A stretch of DNA of 64,000 nt from Myxococcota bacterium (GCA_963169045.1 CAUJDF010000044.1:1-64000); one strand, 5' to 3'. Counted from the stretch's first letter, positions 38,578 to 47,842 are shown. Numbers and translations are program-made. Notes: generated by a model not told the origin, from the letters alone.

Positions 38578-40506
38578 ATGTTCGTCGCGGCCCGCTGGCT
38601 CCTGGCCTGGCTGCTCGGCGTCGCATTGCTGCCGGTCGTCGCCGGCGCCCAGACTGCCGCCGCGCCCGCCGAGGCGCAGGACCCTTCCCGGGCGCTCGTT
38701 CGCCCCATCTACGGCCCCGACCACATCAAGGCGGCCTGGAAGCTGCGTCGCCAGGCCGTCGAGGCCGGCGACGAAGCGCGGGCCGACGAGCTCTTCCGGC
38801 AGGTGGTCGGGCTGTGCCGAGACAACGGCATCCGGCACCTCGACGCGCTCTCGTTCGCGCTGCTGCGTGAGGCGCGTGGCGCGGCCGCCGCCGCGAGCGG
38901 CGACCGCGCGAGGGCGCTCCTCGAGCAGGCGCGCACGCTGTCGCCTGATCTGCCGGAGACGCACCTCACCGAGGCGTCGCTCGCGTTGAAGGCGCAGCCC
39001 TTCGCCATCCACAAGTGGTTCGTCCAACGCGTGAATGCGTTCTTCGCGCAGATCAACGACTTCCAGCGCCGTGTGTTGCTGGTCGGCGACGCCACGATCA
39101 CCGCGATGCTCGTCCTGAGCGTCCTGGCGTGCGTCTTTCTGTTGGCACAGCTGTTCCGGCACGGGTTGAGCCTCTACTACGGCCTCGGCGACTTGTTTCC
39201 GGTCGTCACCAAGCTCCTGGTGCTCGCATCGGTGGTCATTCTGGCGCTGATTCCGTTGTTCTACGGGTTCGGACCATACGTACTGTTTTTTCCGGCGATG
39301 ATCCTGCTCTGGTCGTATCAGTCACCGACCGAGCGCGCGCTCTCAGTGGCGTTCACCGTCCTGTTGGGTGCCGCCCCGTGGATGCTGCGCATGACCGATC
39401 GCCTGAGCGAGGCGGGCACCGGCGTGCCGCAGGCGCTCCATCGGCTGACGCGCGACCCGGCCGATCCCCGCGCGGTCGTGCAGGTGGAGGCCGCCGTGGC
39501 CGCTTCGCCCCAGGACTGGGAGGCGCGGGTGGTGCTCGCTCTCGCGCACAAGCGCCAGAGTCGCCTCGAACCGGCCGAGAAGCTGCTCCACGAGGCGCAG
39601 GCGATCGTCGCGGGCCAGGGGGAGGCGGAGGGCATCGTCGCCAACAACCTCGGCAACGTGCGCTTCGCCATGGGCCGCCTGCAGAGCGCGGAGCGGGCGT
39701 ACCAGCAGGCGGTCGCCGCGCTGCCGAACGCCGTCGAGCCCGTGTTCAACCTCCATCGGCTGTACCAGCGGCAGACGCGGCTCGGCGAGTCGAACGAGCA
39801 GATGTCGAAGGCATCGGCGCTCGCGCCGGAGCGCGTCGCCACCTGGAACGAGGACGCCGAGCCCAACCTGAACCGCTACGTGGTCGATCTCGAGCTGCCG
39901 GCGGACCAGCTCACGCGGCGCGCGTTCAGCGACCTCTTCTCGCCGACGCCGCTCGCAGCGCGGCTGTGGCAGGTCGCCGCGGGGCCGGTGCCCGAGATGG
40001 CCGCGCCGCTCTTCGCGGCGATCACGATCCTGCTGTTCGGCGTCCTGCGCGCCGCGCAGTCACGCCTTCGCGTGACGCGGCCGTGCTCTCGCTGCGCGCA
40101 TCCAGCGCCCGTTCGCCTCGCCGACGAGGGCGAGGGTGGCCGCCTCTGCGAGCCGTGCACGAACCTGTTCGTGCGCAATCTGCCCGTCGACCGCCGCATC
40201 CGGTATCAGAAGGAGGTGGCGATCGGGCGCCTGCAGCTCGCCCTGCGATGGGGCACGCGGATCGCGGGCCTCCTCCTGCCGGGGCTGGCCGGTCTCATGC
40301 GCGGCCGGCCGCTGCGCGGTGCGCTCCTGCTTGCGCTGGCCATCCTCCTCGCGCTGCGCCTGCTCCTGCCGCACGGGCTGCTCCTCGAGCCGGCGCCGGC
40401 GACCCTGCCTACGCACGCACAGAACTGGACGCTGCTCGGCGGCCTCGGCGTCCTCTGGCTGGTGAGCGCGGTGCGCGCGTTCCAGATCACCCGCGGCGAG
40501 GTGTGA
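38578..40506 (+). CDS. TPR multi-pass membrane protein with zinc-ribbon-like cluster
   Basis: 642 residues from ATG at 38578; the frame is open further upstream without support. A signal or anchor (WLLAWLLGVALLPVVAGA) precedes a periplasmic helical region. Transmembrane helices occur at ~180-200, ~215-270 and near the C-terminus (~555-630). TPR-like repeats lie at ~320-430 (AEGIVANNLGNVRFAMGRLQSAERAYQQAV). Two CXXC pairs (CSRCAHP and CEPC, ~505-530) look like a zinc ribbon. Unknown role. It leads an apparent operon with DUF4388, phoH and ybeY. Confidence 0.75.
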   Translation: MFVAARWLLAWLLGVALLPVVAGAQTAAAPAEAQDPSRALVRPIYGPDHIKAAWKLRRQAVEAGDEARADELFRQVVGLCRDNGIRHLDALSFALLREARGAAAAASGDRARALLEQARTLSPDLPETHLTEASLALKAQPFAIHKWFVQRVNAFFAQINDFQRRVLLVGDATITAMLVLSVLACVFLLAQLFRHGLSLYYGLGDLFPVVTKLLVLASVVILALIPLFYGFGPYVLFFPAMILLWSYQSPTERALSVAFTVLLGAAPWMLRMTDRLSEAGTGVPQALHRLTRDPADPRAVVQVEAAVAASPQDWEARVVLALAHKRQSRLEPAEKLLHEAQAIVAGQGEAEGIVANNLGNVRFAMGRLQSAERAYQQAVAALPNAVEPVFNLHRLYQRQTRLGESNEQMSKASALAPERVATWNEDAEPNLNRYVVDLELPADQLTRRAFSDLFSPTPLAARLWQVAAGPVPEMAAPLFAAITILLFGVLRAAQSRLRVTRPCSRCAHPAPVRLADEGEGGRLCEPCTNLFVRNLPVDRRIRYQKEVAIGRLQLALRWGTRIAGLLLPGLAGLMRGRPLRGALLLALAILLALRLLLPHGLLLEPAPATLPTHAQNWTLLGGLGVLWLVSAVRAFQITRGEV

Positions 40507-40507
40507 C

Positions 40508-41701
40508 GTGCAGGGCGACCTCGGCGAGTTCGGCATCCCCGACATCCTGCAGCTCCTCGGCAATCAGCAGAAGACGGGCATTCTGCACGTCACCGGCGGC
40601 GCCGGAGACCTGAGCGATGTCCAGGTCTACTTCAGGGGCGGCAAGGTCATCCGCTGCGACGCGGCTCGCCGCGACAAACGCGACCTGCTCGGTCACATGA
40701 TGCTCGCGGCGGGTCTGATCGCGCGCGACGAGCTCGACGCCGCGCTCAAGGCCCAGAAGCAGACGCTCAAGCCGGTGGGCGAGGTGCTGCTCGAGAACGA
40801 GTGGATCACGCCCGAAGTCCTCAAGGAATTCACGACCTTGCAGACCCTCGAGACCCTCTATGCGGTCTTCGAGTGGAAGGCGGGCAGCTACCGTTTCGAA
40901 GCGCGACCCGCGGGCTTCGCCAAGCCGGTGATCGAGCCGCTCGCCGCCGAAAGCCTCCTCATGGAGGGCTTCCGCCGCCTGGACGAGTGGCCGCTCGTCC
41001 GCGCGCGCATCAACAACTACGACATCGTCTATCGCCCGCTGCGCGAGGTCGACGACCTGGAGACCGAAGCCGACGCGCTGGAGCGCATCCTCGACGACGC
41101 GTTCAGCGAGAGCGTCGACATGTCGCAGGCAGGTCGCGGCGCGGGGCGCCGTGCTGCCGCCGTCGGCGGGGCGACGTCCCGGCTGGGACGCAAGGAACGC
41201 CGCGTCCTCCGCCTCATCGACGGCAAGACCGACGTCCACGCGCTCATCGAGCGCAGTCGCATCGGCGAGTTCGAGACCTGCAAGGCGCTCCTCTCGCTGC
41301 TCGACGAGGGCTTCATCGCGCCGGTGAAGGCCGTGCCCGCGAAGGAGTCTGGCGCCGGCGGCAACCGCGGGCGTCACTTCGGGCGGCTCGCGGGACGCGT
41401 CGCGGTGAACCTCCTGTTCCTCGCGGGACTCGTGGCCGTCGTCTGGTTCGTGTTGCGATCCCGTGAGCAGATCGACGAGAACGCAGCCGAGGTGGGGCGC
41501 CAGACGGTCGCGCGCCTGCGCGCGAATCGCATCCTGGCCGCCTCCGCGGCGCTCGAGGTGTATCGTATCGAGCAGGGCAGCTATCCCGAGGACCTCGAGG
41601 CGCTCCCCGCCAAGGACCTCCTCGACGCAGAGCTGCTGCGTCTGCCGGGCCAGGAGCCATTCGACTACCTGAGCATCGGCGTGGACTTCGACCTGAGGTG
41701 A
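40508..41701 (+). CDS. DUF4388 (PATAN-like) protein with C-terminal anchor
   Basis: 397 residues from GTG at 40508. The N-terminus (residues ~1-100) is a DUF4388 domain ([24 protein letters not shown], with [11 protein letters not shown]), which is common in Myxococcota and often linked to gliding or signalling. Helical and winged-helix-like segments follow (~110-280). A transmembrane helix at ~297-315 precedes a periplasmic tail ([25 protein letters not shown]), which resembles a pseudopilin-type domain. It overlaps phoH in GTGA. Function unknown. Confidence 0.78.
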   Translation: MQGDLGEFGIPDILQLLGNQQKTGILHVTGGAGDLSDVQVYFRGGKVIRCDAARRDKRDLLGHMMLAAGLIARDELDAALKAQKQTLKPVGEVLLENEWITPEVLKEFTTLQTLETLYAVFEWKAGSYRFEARPAGFAKPVIEPLAAESLLMEGFRRLDEWPLVRARINNYDIVYRPLREVDDLETEADALERILDDAFSESVDMSQAGRGAGRRAAAVGGATSRLGRKERRVLRLIDGKTDVHALIERSRIGEFETCKALLSLLDEGFIAPVKAVPAKESGAGGNRGRHFGRLAGRVAVNLLFLAGLVAVVWFVLRSREQIDENAAEVGRQTVARLRANRILAASAALEVYRIEQGSYPEDLEALPAKDLLDAELLRLPGQEPFDYLSIGVDFDLR

Positions 41702-42678
41702 ACTTGGCCTCCGACGGCACCCATCACGTGGTGATCTCGGTCTCGGAGTCGCCCGAGGTGGCGGCGGCGCTCTGGGGCCCTCAGGACATGAACCGCCGTT
41801 TGCTCGAGCGCCGCCTGGGCGTCCGGCTCGGCGCTCGCGGCGGGCAGGTCACAGTGTCCGGCCCACCCGACCGGGTGCGCCTCGCCGAGCGTGTCCTCGA
41901 CCAGCTCGTACGCGTCGCGGAGTCCGGGAAGCCGCTCTTCGTCGAGGACGTCGACCGCGCCGTGCGTCTCCTGCAGGCTGGCGACACCCGCGTCGACCTG
42001 GACGACCTCTCGGCGCACCCGGTGGGCGCGACCCACGACCGGCGTCCGATCGCGCCGAAGACGCCCAATCAGCAGGCCTACCTCGAGGCCATCGAGAAGC
42101 ACGACCTCGTCTTCGCGGTGGGCCCCGCCGGCACGGGCAAGACGTACCTGGCGATGGCCGCCGCCATGGCCGCCTTCAAGCGCCGCGAGGTCAAGCGCAT
42201 CATCCTCGCGCGTCCCGCGGTCGAGGCCGGCGAACGCCTCGGCTTCCTGCCGGGCACGCTGATCGAGAAGGTGAACCCGTACCTGCGCCCGCTGTACGAC
42301 GCCCTGTACGACATGGTCGACATCGATCGGGCCACACGCCTGGTCGAGAGCGGCACGATCGAGGTGGCGCCACTCGCCTTCATGCGCGGTCGCACGCTGA
42401 ACCACTCGTTCGTAATCCTGGATGAGGCCCAGAACACCACGCGCGACCAGATGAAGATGTTCCTGACGCGCCTGGGCCAGCACTCACGCGCCATCGTGAC
42501 CGGCGACGTGACGCAGACCGACCTGCCCGAGGGGGTCGAGAGCGGTCTGTCGCATGCGGTGCGTATCCTCGAAGGCGTCAAGGGCATCGCGCGCATCCAG
42601 TTCACCAAGACCGACATCGTGCGGCATCCGCTGGTTCAGGCGATCGTCGAGGCCTACGAGGAGGACGAAGGCGCGTGA
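41698..42678 (+). CDS. phoH: PhoH family ATPase
   Basis: 326 residues from GTG at 41698. The P-loop is [13 protein letters not shown] (~140-152). Other motifs are [36 protein letters not shown] (Walker B and sensor, ~230-250) and [15 protein letters not shown]. PhoH proteins are RNA-associated ATPases of unclear exact role. A KH-like N-terminal domain may be present (residues ~1-100). The order phoH-ybeY is widespread and both are tied to RNA processing; the two overlap here by GTGA. Confidence 0.95.
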   Translation: MNLASDGTHHVVISVSESPEVAAALWGPQDMNRRLLERRLGVRLGARGGQVTVSGPPDRVRLAERVLDQLVRVAESGKPLFVEDVDRAVRLLQAGDTRVDLDDLSAHPVGATHDRRPIAPKTPNQQAYLEAIEKHDLVFAVGPAGTGKTYLAMAAAMAAFKRREVKRIILARPAVEAGERLGFLPGTLIEKVNPYLRPLYDALYDMVDIDRATRLVESGTIEVAPLAFMRGRTLNHSFVILDEAQNTTRDQMKMFLTRLGQHSRAIVTGDVTQTDLPEGVESGLSHAVRILEGVKGIARIQFTKTDIVRHPLVQAIVEAYEEDEGA

Positions 42679-43157
42679 TCACCATCCAGCAACGGCCCAC
42701 CGTCCGGGGCCGCGTCACTCCGGGCACGCTTCGCCGGCGCGCCGCGAAGCTGCTCGACGCGCTGGGGGTCCCCGACGCCGACCTCGTCGTCGTCCTCACC
42801 GACGACGAGGAGATCCGGGCGCTGAACGGCCAGTGGCGCCAGCAGGACAAGCCCACGGACGTCTTGAGCTTCCCGCAGAACGAGCCCTTCGCGGTGCTCG
42901 GTCCCGAGGCCATCCTGGGCGATATCGTCATCAGCCTCGACACCGCCGCCCGGCAGGTCGAGGAGGACGGGATGCTGCCGCGCCTGGAGCCGGTCGTCGG
43001 GCCGGGGCCCTGGTCGCTGCTCGACGAGGTCACCTTCCTGCTCGTCCACGGCACGCTGCATCTGATCGGGCACGATCATCACGAGCCGCAGGAGACGGAG
43101 CGCATGGAGTCCGCCGAGGCCGAGGTCCTGCCGAAGCTGCTCAGGCGTCGTCCGTAG
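42675..43157 (+). CDS. ybeY: Endoribonuclease YbeY
   Basis: 160 residues from GTG at 42675. It has the metal-binding HGTLHLIGHDH motif (~121-131) and the KPTDVLSFPQ substrate segment (~55-64). It matures 16S rRNA and helps 70S quality control. The last 17 bases overlap the convergent gene at 43141-43641. Length and motifs are normal. Confidence 0.96.
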   Translation: MITIQQRPTVRGRVTPGTLRRRAAKLLDALGVPDADLVVVLTDDEEIRALNGQWRQQDKPTDVLSFPQNEPFAVLGPEAILGDIVISLDTAARQVEEDGMLPRLEPVVGPGPWSLLDEVTFLLVHGTLHLIGHDHHEPQETERMESAEAEVLPKLLRRRP

Positions 43158-43641
43158 TCTCCCGCGCGCGCCGCAGCAGCTCCTCGCGCAGCCGGTCGGC
43201 GAACCACGGATCGAGGCACGGCGGGCCGTTCGCCGTCGCCACCCGGTAGGTTGGCGACGCCTGGTACCGCACGAGGGCGCCCTGACGAACCTCGAACGCG
43301 CCGAGGATGTCCTCCGGAGGCACCGATCCCTGCGGCGACGGCGTGCGTGCGTCGATGATGTAGACCCAGCCATCGCCCTGGCGACGCGCCGAATCGAGCA
43401 GATGTCGGTTTCCGGGCGCGTGCTTCGCGATGGCCCAATGCAGAAACGCGAGGAACGCCGGGTTCGGCCGCAGGTTCTCCGCGTCGATCGGACCCTCCGG
43501 ACGCGAGAGCAAGCCGAGCACCGCCTCGCCCCGCAGGCCGGTGTCCGCGACGTCGGCCGGCGAGAGCGCCGCCAGCAGGTACTGCGCCGGTCCGGACGCC
43601 TCCATCTGGACTTGAAAGACCCAGTACCGTTGCTCGTCCAC
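43141..43641 (-). CDS. Unknown conserved-looking cytoplasmic protein
   Basis: 166 residues from GTG at 43641, 27 bases after the acyl-ACP reductase-like gene and probably in the same transcript. It is soluble, with aromatic-rich strands at both ends (YWVFQVQMEA, WVYIIDART) and a helical C-terminus (WFADRLREELLRRARE). No family is recognised and there is no catalytic pattern. It overlaps ybeY by 17 bases at its end. Co-occurrence with an acyl-ACP reductase and ACP would be the first thing to check. Confidence 0.55.
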   Translation of the reverse strand: MDEQRYWVFQVQMEASGPAQYLLAALSPADVADTGLRGEAVLGLLSRPEGPIDAENLRPNPAFLAFLHWAIAKHAPGNRHLLDSARRQGDGWVYIIDARTPSPQGSVPPEDILGAFEVRQGALVRYQASPTYRVATANGPPCLDPWFADRLREELLRRARETTDDA

Positions 43642-43668
43642 CGGCGCCTCCGTCGTCCCGTCGCGGCG

Positions 43669-44715
43669 TCAGCCGAACAGCGCCAGGCGCGCGGCGCCGA
43701 GCGGCCGCCCGCGCTCGAAGAGCTCGTCGATCCAGAAGCCGTGCTCGGCGGCCAGCGCTCCCAGCGCGCGGACGCGCTCGAGCGGCAGGTCTCGGCCGAC
43801 GGTCGCCGCATCGGGTCGCCGGGCCAGGGCGAGCACCATCGGCTCGGCATAACACGCGAAGACGTGTCGGCGCTGGCCGGTGACGAGGCCATAGAGGGTG
43901 CGCCACGGGTCGCCGCCGAGAGGCCTCGGCAGGCGTACGTACTCGCCGTCGAGCAAGAGCACGTCCTGTCGCGGCGGAACGTCGTCCCGCACGTCGACGG
44001 GCGCGGCCACGTCGATGACGACGCTCCCGCCCGGAAGCGCAGACAGCGGCAGGCGGCCGCCGGTGCTGGAGGCGGCGACGAGGACGTGGCGGTCGTGCAG
44101 CACCGCGAGCGGATCGGCCACGAACTCGGCGCGGCCGGGTCCCTCGGCGGTGAGGCGCTCGACCAGCTTGCGCAGCGGCGCCGGCGGCGCGCTCAGGGCA
44201 ATGCGGACGCGCTCGCCGCGCGCCATCAGCAGCCTCAGGATGGCCGTGGCCACCGAGCCCGGTGGTCCCGCAAGGCCGACGGGACCGCGGCGCCCGCCGC
44301 GCCGCCGAAAGCGATCCAGCGTCTCGACCGCCGCGAGCGCCGTGAACGCGTTGCCGGTCGTGACCGCGCAGGGGGCCGCCTCGGCGATGGCCTTGCCCTG
44401 GCCCCCGATGACCGCGGCCACCGCGCCCAGACCCACCACGGAAGCCCCCTCCGCGTGGCACAGGCGCACCGCGTCGAGGATCGCCGTCACACCGCGTTCC
44501 TGGTCCTCGAGCAGCTCCTCGGGCAGGTGAGGGACTGCGACGAGCACTCCCCGGCACTCCGCGCCCAGGGGATCGCGCACCCGCAGCCGCGACACCAGCC
44601 GCGGCGCAGGTCGAAGAGACCGTCCGGTGAACGCCAGCGCGGCGTCGCGCGAACGCAGACCGAGCAGCGTGCGCTGCCCGGCCAGCAGCGGATGGACGAC
44701 GAAGCCGAAGTCCAC
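43669..44715 (-). CDS. Long-chain acyl-ACP reductase (AAR)-like protein
   Basis: 348 residues from GTG at 44715. The architecture matches cyanobacterial fatty acyl-ACP reductase: an N-terminal block (FGFVVHPL), GLGAVAAVIGG (~95-105), TTGNAFTAL (119-127), a Rossmann glycine run GLAGPPGSVATAI (147-159), and the C-terminal HVFACYAEPMVL with Cys288 at the position of the family's acyl-thioester cysteine, followed by AAEHGFWIDEL. AAR converts acyl-ACP to fatty aldehyde with NADPH. The adjacent ACP gene (16-base gap) supports an acyl-ACP substrate. The assignment rests on remembered motifs and could be a divergent relative. Confidence 0.7.
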   Translation of the reverse strand: MDFGFVVHPLLAGQRTLLGLRSRDAALAFTGRSLRPAPRLVSRLRVRDPLGAECRGVLVAVPHLPEELLEDQERGVTAILDAVRLCHAEGASVVGLGAVAAVIGGQGKAIAEAAPCAVTTGNAFTALAAVETLDRFRRRGGRRGPVGLAGPPGSVATAILRLLMARGERVRIALSAPPAPLRKLVERLTAEGPGRAEFVADPLAVLHDRHVLVAASSTGGRLPLSALPGGSVVIDVAAPVDVRDDVPPRQDVLLLDGEYVRLPRPLGGDPWRTLYGLVTGQRRHVFACYAEPMVLALARRPDAATVGRDLPLERVRALGALAAEHGFWIDELFERGRPLGAARLALFG

Positions 44716-44731
44716 GCCGCTCAGATCGCCA

Positions 44732-45166
44732 TCAATTGGCGGCGGAGGGTGGCGTGAAGCCTTCGACTTGCACGCCCTTCTGGTGGAGCAGCGCCATCAC
44801 GATGTTGTGGAACGTGGCCACGCGGAAGAGGCGCGGGATGTCGTTGGGCGTGAGCCCCGGGACGAGCTCGCTCGGATCGATCTCCGGCATCAGCTCACCG
44901 AGCTTCGACAGCGCCGTCTCGGTGAGGACGCCATCCTTCTCGTATTCGCTGGGATCGATGCCGCGCTGGCTCGCCTCCTGGATGCCGCCGCGCGGGATCT
45001 TCACGTCGAACGTGCGCTCCAGCAGGAACACGATCTCCAGCAGGTCCAGCGACTCGGCTCCCAGCTCGTCGAAGATCTTCGCGTCGGGCGTCACGTCGTC
45101 CTCGTCGACGCCCAGCGCCTCGACGAACGCATCGCGGACCTTCTCGAACACCTCGTCCTTCGTCAT
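44732..45166 (-). CDS. Acyl carrier protein, long form
   Basis: 144 residues from ATG at 45166; earlier in-frame starts lack support. Residues ~1-85 form an ACP fold with the phosphopantetheine attachment serine Ser39 in GAESLDLLE. A C-terminal extension of about 55 residues (PEIDPSELVPGLTPNDIPRLF) is longer than in housekeeping AcpP. The gene lies between rny and the acyl-ACP reductase-like gene with 16 bases to the latter. It is likely a dedicated carrier feeding that reductase. Confidence 0.85.
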   Translation of the reverse strand: MTKDEVFEKVRDAFVEALGVDEDDVTPDAKIFDELGAESLDLLEIVFLLERTFDVKIPRGGIQEASQRGIDPSEYEKDGVLTETALSKLGELMPEIDPSELVPGLTPNDIPRLFRVATFHNIVMALLHQKGVQVEGFTPPSAAN

Positions 45167-45236
45167 CGGGCTCCCACCATTCCCGGAGTGAAACTGAATC
45201 ATCTTCAGTGGGGCGTCCGGATACAAGGCCGACCCG

Positions 45237-46778
45237 TCAGCGCGCGTACTGGACGGCCCTGGTCTCGCGCAGCACCGTCACGCGGATCTTGCCTTGCGGC
45301 CCGAGCTCGTCGTGCACGCGCTTCGCGATGTCGCGGCACAGCAGCTCGGAGTCCTTGTCGCTGAGGCGGGCATTGTCGACGAGGACGCGCACCTCCTGCC
45401 CGGCCTGCACGGCGTAGACCTTCTCGACGCCCTCGAAGCCCGCAGCGATCGCCTCGAGATCCTCGAGGCGCCTGACGTAGCCGGCGAGGGTGTCGCGCCG
45501 CGCGCCCGGCCGGCTGGCCGACAGCGCGTTCGCCGCCGCGACGAGGTGCCCGAGCACCGAGCCCGGGTCGTCTTCGTGATGGGTGGCGATGGCCTGGACC
45601 ACCTGCTTTTTCTCGCCGTGCTTTCGCGCGAGGTTGGCGCCGACGAGCGCGTGCGGTCCCTCGACCTCGTGGTCGACCGCCTTGCCGATGTCGTGCAGAA
45701 GGCCCGCGCGACGCGCGTGCTGTTCGTTGAGGCCGAGCTCCGCCGCCATCACGCCGGCCAGGAAGCCGACCTCGATGCTGTGACGCAGCACGTTCTGGGC
45801 GAAGCTCTGGCGGAAGTGCAGCTTGCCGAGCGCCTTGACCAGCTCCGGGTGGAGGCCGCCCACCTCGAGCTCGAGCACCGCCGCCTCCCCGTGCTTCTTG
45901 AGGATGCCGTCGACCTCGCCCTCGCACTTGGCGACGACCTCCTCGATGCGAGCGGGGTGGATGCGGCCATCCGTCAGCAGCTTCTCGAGGGCGAGCCGGG
46001 CGACCTCGCGCCGCACCGGATTGAAGCAGCTGATGACGACGGCGTCGGGCGTCTCGTCGACGATGAGGTCGCAGCCGGTGGCCGACTCGAAGGCGCGGAT
46101 GTTGCGCCCCTCGCGGCCGATGATGCGGCCCTTGAGGTCCTCGCTCGGCAGCTGCACCACGGTGACCGTGCGCTCGGCGACGTGCTCGCTCGCGTAGCGC
46201 TGGATGGCGGCGCTGACGATCATGCGCGCGCGCTCGTCGGCCATACGCCGCGCCTCCGCCTCAACGGCGCGGATCTCCTCGATGCTCGCCGCGCGAGCGT
46301 CGTCCCGGACCGCGTCGATCAGCTGGCCGCGGGCCTGATCCTGGGAGAGGCCGGCGATGCGCTCGAGCTTGCGCCGCGACTCGGCCATCGTCTTCTCGAG
46401 ATCCTCCTCCTGCTTCGTCACGCGTTTCTCGCGGCGGACGAGCTCCTTCTCGCGCCGATTGATGCGCGACTCCTTGCGCGAGAGCTCCTCGGCCTGGGCG
46501 TCGACCTGCTCTTCCTTCTTGTGGAGCCGCTCCTCGCGGCGCACAAGCTCGTGGCGGACGCGGGCGGCGTCCTTCTCGGCCTCGGCAGTGAGGGCCACTG
46601 CGCTCTCGCGAGCGCCGATCTCGGCTTCCTTCCGGATGCGCGCCGCCTCGGCCTCGGCCTCGGCGCGGAGGCGCTCGACGTCTTGCGACGCGGCGCCACG
46701 GCGGCGGGCGAGGACGAGCCCCACGGCGGCGCCGATCAGCAGTCCGACGACTGCGCTGACCAGGTACTCCGTCGTCAA
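45237..46778 (-). CDS. rny: Ribonuclease Y
   Basis: 513 residues from TTG at 46778, chosen because GGAG lies eight bases upstream and the N-terminus then starts directly in the anchor helix (LVSAVVGLLIGAAVGLVL). A long coiled coil (~30-190) is followed by the KH domain (LKGRIIGREGRNIRAFE, ~205-225) and the HD domain with His-Asp in LLHDIGKAVDHE (~350-361). It initiates mRNA decay at the membrane. The TTGA overlap with fthC shows translational coupling. Confidence 0.96.
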   Translation of the reverse strand: MTTEYLVSAVVGLLIGAAVGLVLARRRGAASQDVERLRAEAEAEAARIRKEAEIGARESAVALTAEAEKDAARVRHELVRREERLHKKEEQVDAQAEELSRKESRINRREKELVRREKRVTKQEEDLEKTMAESRRKLERIAGLSQDQARGQLIDAVRDDARAASIEEIRAVEAEARRMADERARMIVSAAIQRYASEHVAERTVTVVQLPSEDLKGRIIGREGRNIRAFESATGCDLIVDETPDAVVISCFNPVRREVARLALEKLLTDGRIHPARIEEVVAKCEGEVDGILKKHGEAAVLELEVGGLHPELVKALGKLHFRQSFAQNVLRHSIEVGFLAGVMAAELGLNEQHARRAGLLHDIGKAVDHEVEGPHALVGANLARKHGEKKQVVQAIATHHEDDPGSVLGHLVAAANALSASRPGARRDTLAGYVRRLEDLEAIAAGFEGVEKVYAVQAGQEVRVLVDNARLSDKDSELLCRDIAKRVHDELGPQGKIRVTVLRETRAVQYAR

Positions 46779-47344
46779 GTGGGGAACTCCGTTCTCTCGA
46801 AAGTGTAGAGGGTTCGCTCCGTGGCCAGGGCGACGACGGGGCGGTCCCAGGGATCGCGCGGGAGGCGGCGGAGCCGCTGGCACTCGAACGCCAGGCCGAG
46901 GGTGGCGCAGGCGTGCCGCGCGAGCGTGCGGTCGTAGTGTCCGCCTCCGAGGCCGAGGCGGAAGCCCTCGGCGTCGAACGCGAGCCCCGGCACCACGACG
47001 AGGTCGTCGTCGGCGAGGGTCACCTCGGGGCCGAGGGGTTGGGGGACGCCGCGAACGAGCGTCCAGGTGCGGGCCTCGACGAAGGCGAGGGGTTCACGCG
47101 GAGCGAACCGGGCGTAGACCACCTGCTTGCCGGCGGCACGGGCGGCGGCGGCGATGTGGGCGGTGCCCGGCTCGCCGTCGAACGGGCGGTAGAGGGCCAG
47201 CCGCCCCGCGTGGGAAAAGAGGCGCGAGCGAACGACGACCGCCTGCGCCAACGGGTCGAGGCGCGACCGCAGCAGCGGGTGCAAGCCCTGGCGCAAGGCG
47301 CGATAGCGTCGCCGGAGCGCCGCCTTCGGTCGTTCAGCGTCCAC
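46775..47344 (-). CDS. fthC: 5-formyltetrahydrofolate cyclo-ligase
   Basis: 189 residues from GTG at 47344. It converts 5-formyl-THF to methenyl-THF with ATP. It has KAALRRRYRALR (~7-18), LYRPFDGEP, the signature VPGLAFDAEGFRLGLGGGHYDR (in pieces, ~119-140) and the C-terminal ATERTLYTF. It lies two bases after zapA, an order also seen in many proteobacteria. No 6S RNA gene separates them, unlike the enterobacterial zapA-ssrS-ygfA layout. Confidence 0.93.
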   Translation of the reverse strand: MDAERPKAALRRRYRALRQGLHPLLRSRLDPLAQAVVVRSRLFSHAGRLALYRPFDGEPGTAHIAAAARAAGKQVVYARFAPREPLAFVEARTWTLVRGVPQPLGPEVTLADDDLVVVPGLAFDAEGFRLGLGGGHYDRTLARHACATLGLAFECQRLRRLPRDPWDRPVVALATERTLYTFERTEFPT

Positions 47345-47346
47345 GC

Positions 47347-47628
47347 CTATCGTCGGCCGGCATCGGAGAGAGTGACCAGGATCTCGTCGGCACGACGGAC
47401 GACGTCGGTGCGGAGGCGGGCCAACTCGCCGCGAGCCTTCTCCAGCTCGTCGGCCAGGCCGAGCGCCGCGAGGAGCGCCGCGCCCACCGGGGGCGCGCCC
47501 TGGCCGCCGGCGCGCGCGACGCGTCGGTCGACCTCGGCCGCCAGCCGCTCCAGATGGGCGGGGTCCGCCGACGACCGGATCGTCAGCCGCTGCCCTGCGA
47601 TGGAGAGCTGGTGCGTCGTGACGTGCAC
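47347..47628 (-). CDS. zapA: Cell division protein ZapA
   Basis: 93 residues from GTG at 47628. It has the short ZapA N-terminus (HQLSIAGQRLTIRSSADPAHLERLAAEVD, in parts) and a C-terminal coiled coil (GLADELEKARGELARLRTDV), the size and plan of FtsZ-ring stabiliser ZapA. It leads a minus-strand operon of zapA, fthC and rny. A promoter candidate lies at 47661-47690. Confidence 0.88.
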   Translation of the reverse strand: MHVTTHQLSIAGQRLTIRSSADPAHLERLAAEVDRRVARAGGQGAPPVGAALLAALGLADELEKARGELARLRTDVVRRADEILVTLSDAGRR

Positions 47629-47660
47629 GCGTCCGCCTCTGCCCGGTCGACACGTTGCGC

Positions 47661-47690
47661 ACTCTAAATGGCGCCTCCGACGCCTGTCAA
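47661..47690 (-). promoter_or_regulatory. Promoter of zapA operon
   Basis: On the minus strand consensus -35 TTGACA (47690-47685) and -10 TAGAGT (47666-47661), with an 18-base spacer, lie 33 bases before the zapA GTG. Confidence 0.55.
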
Positions 47691-47708
47691 CGGGCCGCCC
47701 GGCGACAC

Positions 47709-47737
47709 TTGACACGGCGGGGGAAGCCGGTTAGAAA
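47709..47737 (+). promoter_or_regulatory. Promoter of tRNA-Lys/tRNA-Glu
   Basis: Consensus -35 TTGACA at 47709-47714 and -10 TAGAAA at 47732-47737, with exactly 17 bases between, lie 16 bases before the tRNA-Lys 5' end. It is back-to-back with the zapA promoter. Confidence 0.7.
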
Positions 47738-47753
47738 GCCCGGGCCATTGGCT

Positions 47754-47825
47754 GGGCTGTTAGCTCAATGGTAGAGCAGCGGACTTTTAATCCGTTGGTT
47801 CTGGGTTCGAGTCCCAGACGGCCCA
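47754..47825 (+). tRNA. tRNA-Lys (TTT)
   Basis: 72 bases. The acceptor GGGCTGT pairs with ACGGCCC (one G-T), discriminator A. The anticodon loop CTTTTAA carries TTT. The T arm is CTGGGTTCGAGTCCCAG. CCA is not encoded. It is transcribed with tRNA-Glu 17 bases downstream. Confidence 0.97.
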
Positions 47826-47842
47826 CGGTTTCGCAGCCACGG

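Noticed and set aside
47629-47753. 6S RNA between tRNA-Lys and zapA
   Set aside because: The gap is only ~125 bases and is filled by two promoters; no long bulged hairpin seen.
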